Below, piece by piece: positions 55,111 through 64,000 of a stretch of DNA of 64,000 bases. Numbering within the stretch: position 1 is the stretch's first letter; each line of letters begins with the position of its first letter. The translations under genes were made by a program, and so were the position numbers. This DNA is from Dryomyza anilis (taxonomy: Eukaryota; Arthropoda; Insecta; Diptera; Dryomyzidae), in the NCBI GenBank assembly GCA_951804985.1, contig OX638131.1:91090349-91154348 (forward strand), given 5' to 3'. Below the pieces are notes generated by a model. It made no database searches, was not told the origin of the DNA, and saw only the letters and a list, made by a program, of their open reading frames with translations.

Positions 55111-57650
55111 TTTTACAAAAATTATAAAAGAAGTGTAATTTTTTGAAAAACTCTTAAAAACTTTGTAAAAGCTATCAAAAATCTTTAAACAATCTTTTTG
55201 AAAAGCTTTTTATAAGCATTATAAAAAAAGTTTATAATGTTTTTAAATAATAAAATGCTTTGATATCAAAAATGAAATTTTTGACATAAAGTTTCAAAAA
55301 TGTACAAAAATAAAGATAAAATGTTTTTTTTTTGTATATGTGTCTGTGTTTTGAGTATTGTGTATTCACTACTACTATATGAGACTACATAACCAAAAAA
55401 AAAACTTACTACGTATGCGATTTTTTATGTACTCACTCTTTTTTTCTACAAAAATTTAAATGTTTTCACATTGTGTGTTTTTTTTTTATTCATTTATCAA
55501 AAATAAAACATCCAAAGTTTTCATAGTTGCGTTCAAAATTCAAAAAATATTCGCAAATTCGTTTCCAACAAAACATACAAAAATATTTGGTGACCAAAAG
55601 TGTTCCAACACAAAAATTAACACGTGGAGCACAATAATTTTGCAACAAGTAAAACGAGTGGCCAACGTGCGAGTGAGAGTAAGACAGAGAATATATGAAA
55701 GAAACAGACAAGAACAAATGTTTACCATTAAGTTGGAGTTTTTCGTTTTCAGAATAATAAAATAAAAAAAAAAACTAAAATTAACGAGATTTTGTTCAAG
55801 TGAATAAAACTATGGTGTTGCGTGTAAAGCACACCGAAAAGGGATTGAAAAGCTTTTATTGGCACACTCGCTATTATAAATAAACGTTAAAAAAACGAAA
55901 GTAAAAAATACGTTAAAATTCTAATTCAAAATAAAAAATTTAAGTTTGACAAGATATTTGGGTGATTTATGCTACGATTTCTGCAGAGCTTTTTTTGTTT
56001 AAATGTTAAAATAGATAATATTCTGTGGGCAATATAAAGGTATTTTAGAAACGATGCAGTTAACGAATGATTTTACGCATTTAATGAAGTATGGCCCCTA
56101 AATATGCCGAGAATCAGTCTTTAAAATTTTACAAAATTAGATAAACTGATATTGGCTTTCCAAAAATGTCCACAAATCTGTGTATTTTATGATCAATTAC
56201 TCTTTAAAATGCCGGTAATTGTCTCGAAAATATCAGACAATTAATTTATTTTTTAAAATTTAAACTTACCTCTGCAGAAAATGTAGCGTATCTGCAAATT
56301 TTTGGCTCAAAAGATTTTGTATACGCATAACTGATGACTTTAATAAACTTAACGATTAGACTAAACTATGCTTATTAAGGTCTTATTTATATAACGATGT
56401 TTTTAATATTTGAATTTAACACTTTAATACCCATTGTACCAAAACGAGTACATCTTTATTTTGAGCTTTTGTTGTATAAAAGCTTAAAACGCACAGAGCT
56501 TTTGAATGTAAATACGTTGCATTAATAGTTATATATAATAAAAATAACCTACTATATTATAAAACTTATTTCTATCTTAATTATAAATATATAAATAAAT
56601 TAATTCCTTAAAAATATATTATTTTTATAAAAAGTATTAAAGCTCTTTCAAAAATGTAACGCAATAGATTTTGTTACGAATAAGGGTTTATTTTCTGTAT
56701 TATATGCCGTGGTAAAATTATTTAATTCTATGCAACAACCCCATCATTAAAAAATACATTTCATTAAGGTGTAAACTATAATGTTATTTTTTTATTTTGT
56801 ACCCACAAAGCACCGTAAAACAATTTGTAACCTTGTTAACCTCTCATTACTTCGGTCACATTTGCAATGACAACATTCAAAACACTCGCGCTCGCACTAA
56901 CACATCAAGAAAAACATACACAACTCATTCAAAAGGAAAACACAATCATACAAATAGACACTTTTGACATTTAGCTGTCATGCAGTTTGAGAGTCTTGTA
57001 TTTTGTTGGGTTGAATTTGACAAGAACAACGTGACTGTAGCGTGTAGCGACCGCCACCACTGTCATCAACACGCACACACACACACACTCGTTAGTTGTG
57101 TCAATAGCGAGAGCTTTTCAATGGTGCAACTGCCTTGTGGGGTATTTGTCAATGGTGAGGGGCAAAAGAGCGTGACTTGACAAAGGGTACACACTGCGCG
57201 GTTAGGCAGGCTTCTAATTTGTGACGTGATGCAACATTTGCCACATACGAGTTTGGCAATGCGACCGACCCTCGCCTGTTTTGATGCAATTTTCTGTCAA
57301 ATACGAAAAATCCACATGATGTGCGCTCGAAATACGTACCAGGTATTGTGTTTTTGTTTGTTTTACGTGTATAATTGCACAAGCACTCTTGGAGTTAGTG
57401 CAATTTTTGCTGTTTCATTTTTCTACTGTACCATGATGTGAGAACTGAGGAGAGACCTACCAACGAAAAATAATTTTCTTTTTTCTCGAAGACTCTATAT
57501 TTGTTAAACTAAAGCTTTCACAAAAATATACTCTTTATCAAAAAAAAATGAAAAAAATATTGTTTGAAATGTGCTTCATTACAACAAATTGTGACTTTAT
57601 AAAAAAAAAATATTTGAAAAAATAGCATAATGTACATTAAGTGTCCAACG

Positions 57651-57735
57651 ATTTTGGGTGTGCTTTTATTGTGCTTTTATGGCGCTTTTATTTTGCTTTT
57701 AAGGCGCTTGTATTGTGCTTTCATTGTGCTTTTAT
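57651..57735. repeat. Short TTTTATTGTGC array
   Basis: About six imperfect 11-12 bp units (GTGCTTTTATT, GGCGCTTTTATT, TGCTTTTAAGGCGC). A similar GTGCTTATA array is at 60,735-60,790. Confidence 0.75.
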
Positions 57736-58140
57736 CTATTTGTAAGTTGAAATGTAATTAAAATTAAAGTGTTTGAGATTCATAGTAGCACTGAATGCTT
57801 CTCTGAATTTTGTTAATATTAAAATATATAAAATAAAAATAATAAATAAAAATTCATACATACATTGTGGTGCATTTTTAAGAAGGTGCTGCGATATTTT
57901 TGGAATAGTGCTGAGATATTGCAGAGATAGTGCTAAGAATGTGCGATTGGGGTTTCATATAAAAGTGGCAGAACTACAGTTGATATAATTTGCACGTAGC
58001 TTAGTAATGAATTCGATAGTAGGGATAGCATTACGTTTTTAGTATACTGACTAATGAATTTCAAGGCATAATGAGCTCGTACCTTTTTGCCAAATGCCTT
58101 AGAAAAAAACTTTAATTTAAATGCATTTTAATGCATATAA

Positions 58141-59230
58141 GCTGTTCTTGCAAATTGTTAAGTTTTTTTTAATATAAACTTTCAAAAGGTTATAGAAAAA
58201 TATTGAAAAACTGCATCAAGCCTTCTAATGATTTTATTTGAAATTCATTTTTATAAAATCTTTAATTGCAATTTGTTCAAATTTTTAAGATATTAAAGGA
58301 AATCTTGTATAATGTTTACAGCTCTTCTAAAGCTTTCTTAGTGCCGTTTTTACAATGTTCAGTTAAGTGTTTCAATTCCATATATTTTATGGGTAACTAT
58401 CAGTTAAACTGGCAGTTAGTGCCTAACCGAAGATTGTGAAAACGATTCTTTAAGTTTTAAATGACATTTTTCTGTTAAATTTTCTAATATTAAAGAAGAA
58501 GCGTTTGACATTTATAATAAATTTTGTGCCATTCATTATATTGTTACGTATACAAAGCTGTTCTTGCAAATTGTTAATTTTTTTTTAATATAAACTTTCA
58601 AAAGGTTATAGAAAAATATTCAAAAACTGCATCAAACCTTCTAATGCTTTTATTTAAAATTCATTTTTATAAAATCTTTAATTGCAATTTGTTCTAATTT
58701 TTAAGATATTAGTTTTCATTTAAAGGAAATCTTGAACAATGTTTACAGCTCTTCTAAAGCTTTCTTAGGGCCGTTTTCACAATGTTCAGTTAAGTGTTTC
58801 AATTTCATATATTCTATGGGTAACTATCAGTTAAAGTGGCAGTTAGTGCTTAACCGAAGATTGTGAAAACGATTCTTTAAGTTTTAAATAGTTTTAATTG
58901 CAATTTGTTCTAATTTTTAAGATATTAGTGTTCATTTAAAGGAAATCTTGAACAATGTTTACAGCTCTTCTAAAGCTTTCTTAGGGCCGTTTTCACAATG
59001 TTCAGTTAAGTGTTTCAATTCCATATATTCTATGGGTAACTATCAGTTAAAGTGGCAGTTAGTGCTTAACCGAAGATTGTGAAAACGATTCTTAAAGTTT
59101 TAAATAACATTTTTATGTTAAATTTTCTAATATTAAAGAAGAAGCGTTAGACATTTATAATAAATTTTGTGCCATTCATTATATTGTTACGTACACAAAA
59201 ACTGTTCAAATCGTTTTTGATCAAGAAACT
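58141..59230. repeat. About 417-bp tandem repeat with an embedded palindromic MITE
   Basis: GCTGTTCTTGCAAATTGTTAA starts copies at 58,141 and 58,558; a third, 5'-truncated copy begins near 58,897. Each contains CGTTTTCACAATGTTCAGTT-AAGTG ... GCTTAACCGAAGATTGTGAA-AACG, a roughly 100-bp inverted-repeat unit (for example 58,771-58,871). The MITE was probably amplified as part of the tandem unit. Confidence 0.85.
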
Positions 59231-62200
59231 TGTGTTTTATAATTCGATTGTAAAAAAAGTATCTTTGAAAAATTATTGTTTGATTTCGTTTTATAAATAA
59301 AGATTTTAAGAAAATAAAAATAAAAATTCTAAATTTTTGCAACAATATTTTAGTGATAAGGCAGAAAAAAGCTTTTTTTTCCTAAAGATTTTGTATAGAT
59401 TTCTTATATTTTTATAATGTCTTCAATAACATTTGGTAGTTGAACTTTTAAAAAGTTTGCAATTGCATTGAAGTTTTTTTTGCAAAGAAAATAATGAACA
59501 ATCTTTACACAGCTTTCCGCGGGTTATGCAGTTTTACTATTGACTTTTAAAATAACAATTTGAACATGCAACGATTTATAAAAATTAAAGCTTTTAGAGA
59601 ACTATCATTGGGCTCGTATGTTTTTGTGAAATGTAACAGAAGATTTTTTTTAATAAACTTTATTAGCTTTTATTGAATTCAATAACATTTCAATGCAAAA
59701 TACCTTTTTGCAGAAATATATTAACGAAAGCTTTCAATTAAGCATATATTGCATATACTAATATTTTAATTCAAAAGATACTACTACCTTTTTGAAGAAA
59801 TTCCTCAGCAAAATAAATACAATTTATATATAAGCTTTTACTTGATCTAACATTTTATAAAAAATCTTTTAAAATTTGTCACGGTTTTACGAGATAATCT
59901 TTCAAAAGCTTTCATAAAATTTTCCCAAAAAGTTAGCATTTATTGTATTTAATAATACTTCAATGCGAAAGTAATTCATATGTTTTCGGAGAAATCCCTT
60001 TGCAAAAGCTTTTAATTTAGTAAAATGTGGTATATATATATTTCTAACTTTTTATAAAATAACTTTTACAAGTTGTTACGAACAATTTTTCAAAAGCTAT
60101 TATAAAATTTTGCAAAAGGAGTTATTAAAGCCTTTTGAAGTCTAAAAAAACTTTTCTTAACAGAGCTTTAGAAAGAAAATTATTGAAAGGGCTTTTAAAT
60201 TATATATGCTTTACAAATTTTAACAAATAATAAAAAAAGCTAACGATTTCTTGAGGTTTATAATCAGCCTAATACTAAAAATAAATACTCCCATACATAT
60301 TTGGCAGTAATTGTTGGCAGTAAAAAGCTTTGTATTGAAATTACATACAAAGCTTTTTTTTCTCCAAACAATTTCTCTCAAATATTTGTGGATTCTTTAT
60401 TTAGAATTGGACTGCATATTTCTCTATTTTCTTTAATTTTTTTTTTATTTAAACATACAACACTTAAATTTTAAAGCTTTTGTAATAAAAGCTTCGAAGT
60501 AAACTATTGTAGTTTTGAGAAATTTTATTTGTTTAAATTTTATAGGTATTTATAAAAATTTAAATTAATTTACATTTTTCGAAACTTTAAACTTTTAAAT
60601 TTCTTTTCTGTAATAGTGCTGTCTTCAAGCGTTGAATAGGCTATGTATACTGTCTTTCAAATATATTTAAGTACAGTTTAAATAGGTTAGAAATGAAAAT
60701 AGTAGTAGAATGATCTTATATCATAACTTATACTTATGTGCTTATACTGTGCTTATATTGTGCTTATAATGTGCGTATTAAAAATTGCGTGTTAATAATT
60801 GGACCCTTATAATATCTGTGCTTAATACATACGATACATAAAGTGCTTTAAAGCTTTGCAAAATGTGCTTTAAGAATGGGTGGTTTTAAAGGGTGCCGCT
60901 TACGTATAACTACTGTGAACTTATTTTATAAAATTTATTGTAATAATATATTTGCATGTGAGATTAACTAAACTAGACCTAACAATAAATATAATAATTT
61001 GCATATATTTTATGTGCATTATATATTTTTCATATATATTGAAAATATTATAAAAAATAAAATAAAAATGTTAAAAATATATATTTGAAAAAAAAACTTA
61101 AAATAATAATAATAATACTATAAACAACAACAAGCAACACGAATATACTACAAACTATTATTCTTATTTTACAAATAAATAATTGTGCTATATAAATAAA
61201 AAGTATTTGCTTGTTATGGATTTTATGTAATTTTTAAAATGTATTAACATAAATAATTTAAAAACAAAACAATGCAATCAAATGAAATCAATGCAAAACG
61301 GATTTTTTCAACTGAAATTTTACTTAATATTAAAATTCTGTTGTTGTTTATTATACAAAAAAATATGAATAATAAATATAAGTTGAACGGTATGAGTTCA
61401 TTATAAAATTAGTTCGTTTAAATATGCAAAATACGCAAAACAAGAGTAAAATAAGGCAAATATATAAACAAAAGCATACAAAAATGAATAAATTTGTTAA
61501 CATGCAGTAATTATTTAAACTGTGTTCAGCCACAATTTAGGCTTACTAGCTATAAATAATTTTGAAGTTGAAGATTGATTTTGTTTGTTGAGCAAAATAA
61601 TAAAACTCAATTTTTTTATAAAATTGGTTTAAAGTGGTGAGGCTTGAAAGATCTGTTAAGTTAATAATATATTTAAGTTTTTAAAGTTTTTTTTTATTTT
61701 AATATGTTTTTTAATTATGATACTTTTAATTATTTATATATAAAAACATTTTATTTATAAGAACTATAAGAAATTATTATTTTATAAAAAAGTTTATTTA
61801 ATTCTTTATTTATAAAAAAAACTTGTATAATTTTTTTATAAGAAGCTTATTTTATAAATTTATGTACATACTTTTTTTATAAATCTTGGAAAGTTTATGT
61901 TTTTCTTTTTTATAAAAAAAAACCTATTTTTAAAAAGTTTTTTTTTCAAAAAGTATTTTTTAAGCAGTATTTTTTTTTATAAATTTTTTTATAAAAACTT
62001 TTTTCATTATATTACAATTTTTTATTTTTGATAAACATAGTTTTTTTTTATAAGCATTTTTTTTTTATAAAAACCTTTTTTTTTATAAACATTTTTTTTT
62101 TTTATAAAAAAGCTTTTTTTTCAAAAAATATTTTTTAAGCAGTATTTTTTTTATACATTTTTTTATAAAAAGCTTGCTTTATAAAAACTTTTTTCATTAT

Positions 62201-62259
62201 AAAAATTTACAATTTTTTTTTTATAAACATTTTTTTTTTTATAAAAACCTTTTTTAACT

Positions 62260-62600
62260 TTTTTTTTATTAAAATTAAAAAGCTTTTTTTTTTTTGTATA
62301 AAAAGCTTTTTTTTGTATAAAAAGCTTTTTTTTTATAAAAAGCTTTATTTTTTTATAAAAAGCTTTTTTTATCATTTTTATTTTATAAAAAGGTTTGTCT
62401 AAATAAAAAAAATTTTAAATAAAAAGGATTTTTTTTATAAAAAGTTTTTTTTATTAAAGTTTTTTTTTTAATGAAAAGCTTTTTATAAAAATCTTTTATT
62501 GCCGGATAGCTTTTTCTGAAAAGCTTTTTAATATAAACATCTTTTTCTGAAAGCTATTTTTTTTATAAAAAAGTTTTTTTTTTGTTTAATGTTTTAATGT
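62260..62600. repeat. ATAAAAAGCTTTTTTT array
   Basis: Imperfect units of TATAAAAAGCTTTTTTT among long T runs, extending more loosely from about 61,690. Third site of the AAAAGCTTTT core. Confidence 0.8.
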
Positions 62601-64000
62601 TTCATTTTTAAAAAGCTTTTTTTATACATACATCATTATTAAGTTTCTTTTAAAATTAATTTTTGTTTTTTATTAGATTTTAAATAAAACGTTTTTTTTA
62701 TATGAATAAATGAAAAAAAATTTAAAATATGAATGAAAACACGATGTTTTTTATATAAAAAAAACTTCGACTTTTGATACATTTTATTCAACTTTAAAAA
62801 AAATATATATGAAGTCCATAACATAAACAGTGTTAATTGTCACCACTTTAAAACACAAATACAAAAATGAACAAAACGCAAATAAATGAAAAAATTAAAA
62901 TATCAATGCAAATAAAAGCTACAATTAATTGATAAATTGAAATACATTGAGCCATTAAATAAATTAGCGAACATAATTTTATAAATTTTATAAATAAAAT
63001 ATATTTTATGATAATGTGCAAATTTATACAAAAATCTTGTTAAAACAAAATGAAGAATACTTGTTCATGCTTTGCAGATGGTTAGGGTTGTAATATTAAA
63101 ATATATAAAGTGTGTGTTTATATAATAATTATATATAATATTAAGATACAAAAAATTTAATATATATTGTTAAAAAATATTTCTATAAATATGGAGAGAG
63201 ATATTAAAAATGTTTGTGCTTCTTAAAAATAAAAATATTTTTATTTCGGTGCTTCACAAATTACCACAAAAATAATGGAGTGCATTTTCAAAAATATATT
63301 TTCAAATACTGTGTACTTGGTATGCGTTTTACAGTGCGTTTTTCAAATACAATTTTGCCAAAAAAATGTGCAAAATGTATTTGATTTTTATGCAAAAAAT
63401 ATATATATATAGATTACTGTGTTTTTTTTTCTCGATTGCGCCAAAAAATATGCAATAGTGCCAATTCATTTATTTACTTAAAATAAATAATTTTATAAAA
63501 TTATGAATTTAAATAAAAACGTATTGAATTCAAAATAAAATAACTCGATGCATTCATGATTTATTCCACTTCAGCAGAGTTTGTTAAAATATGAATAATT
63601 TTTACATTTAAAATATAAACAAAAAAAAAGGGAAATAATACTTGGTGCGAGAAATTTTTAGTTGTGCCAAAAAGAAAACCACTTCGATCGCTTTTTTTTT
63701 TTACTTATAAATAGTAACAAAATCTCGTTTTGTTAAAACAAAAAAATGTTAGCAAAAAAAGTAAATAGAAAATTTAAACTAATAAAATTAAAAAATGAAA
63801 TATTTGATTAATTTTATACTATAAAATAATTTAATTAAAACAAAAGCTTTTACAAAGTTTTCAATGTATTAAAATAAATATTCGGTTTTTGATTACTAAA
63901 TTAATTAATTTGAGTTTAGGAGTAATTAAAATGTAAATGTTTTAAAAACTTTGCAAAAACTTTTATTCAAAAACTAAAAAATATTTTTTTTATTAATTTA

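Larger units (their letters stand above)
53456..64000. other. Lar upstream intron (at least 10.5 kb), no exon recognised
   Basis: Expected from the gene's orientation to lie between FN3-coding exons. No segment resembles Ig or FN3 coding sequence on the minus strand. Short open frames (53,910-54,176; 55,460-55,765; 56,980-57,441; 57,773-57,988) match no family. Tandem arrays at 54,784-55,110, 57,651-57,735, 58,141-59,230, 60,735-60,790 and 62,260-62,600 are noted separately; the rest is AT-rich. Confidence 0.6.

Noticed and set aside
55460..55765. 101-codon open frame in the Lar intron, considered as a missing Lar exon or nested gene
   Set aside because: On the opposite strand to Lar, no Ig or FN3 features, no recognisable family.

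Overview
The window comes from a higher fly (Diptera, Brachycera, probably Cyclorrhapha). It is AT-rich, with very long introns and many decayed mobile elements. It holds three protein genes, all recognisable by close similarity to Drosophila proteins. Divergence and intron size argue against Drosophila itself; a calyptrate such as a blow fly or house fly relative is plausible but not proven.

Layout. (1) About 1-16,739, + strand: Chd1, the chromodomain SNF2-type chromatin remodeler. Eight coding exons are placed with consistent splice phases (2,738-16,739), and a two-codon first exon with a TATA-type promoter is proposed at 888-967. Intron 5 (5,978-11,615) splits the ATPase domain and is packed with minisatellites, a terminal-inverted-repeat (TIR) element and a foldback-type element. 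(2) 16,740-24,261: Chd1 3' end, then a mobile-element graveyard (non-LTR fragment, Helitron-like segment, mini-me-like retroposon). (3) 24,262-26,034, - strand: five exons of Rh5, the blue-class opsin; its short first coding exon was not found. (4) 26,035-46,187: 20 kb without a gene, containing MITEs, tRNA-derived SINEs and nested TIR elements. One non-autonomous hAT-like element with an 8-bp target duplication sits inside another TIR element. (5) 46,188-53,455, - strand: the last five coding exons of Lar, the receptor tyrosine phosphatase (fibronectin type III repeats, transmembrane segment, both phosphatase domains). Its upstream exons lie beyond the window. (6) 53,456-64,000: Lar intron, AT-rich, with several tandem arrays.

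The three genes do not form one pathway: a nuclear remodeler, a photoreceptor GPCR and an axon-guidance/synaptic phosphatase. In Drosophila melanogaster all three map to chromosome arm 2L (Muller element B) but far apart. Finding them within 64 kb therefore fits conserved element content with shuffled local order, if the assembly is right.

I found no evidence of an undescribed multi-gene system. The most interesting signals are structural: decayed copies of an exon start inside a Lar intron, complementary A-rich and T-rich introns flanking a frame-neutral Chd1 exon, and several nested or palindromic elements whose target-site duplications can be read directly.
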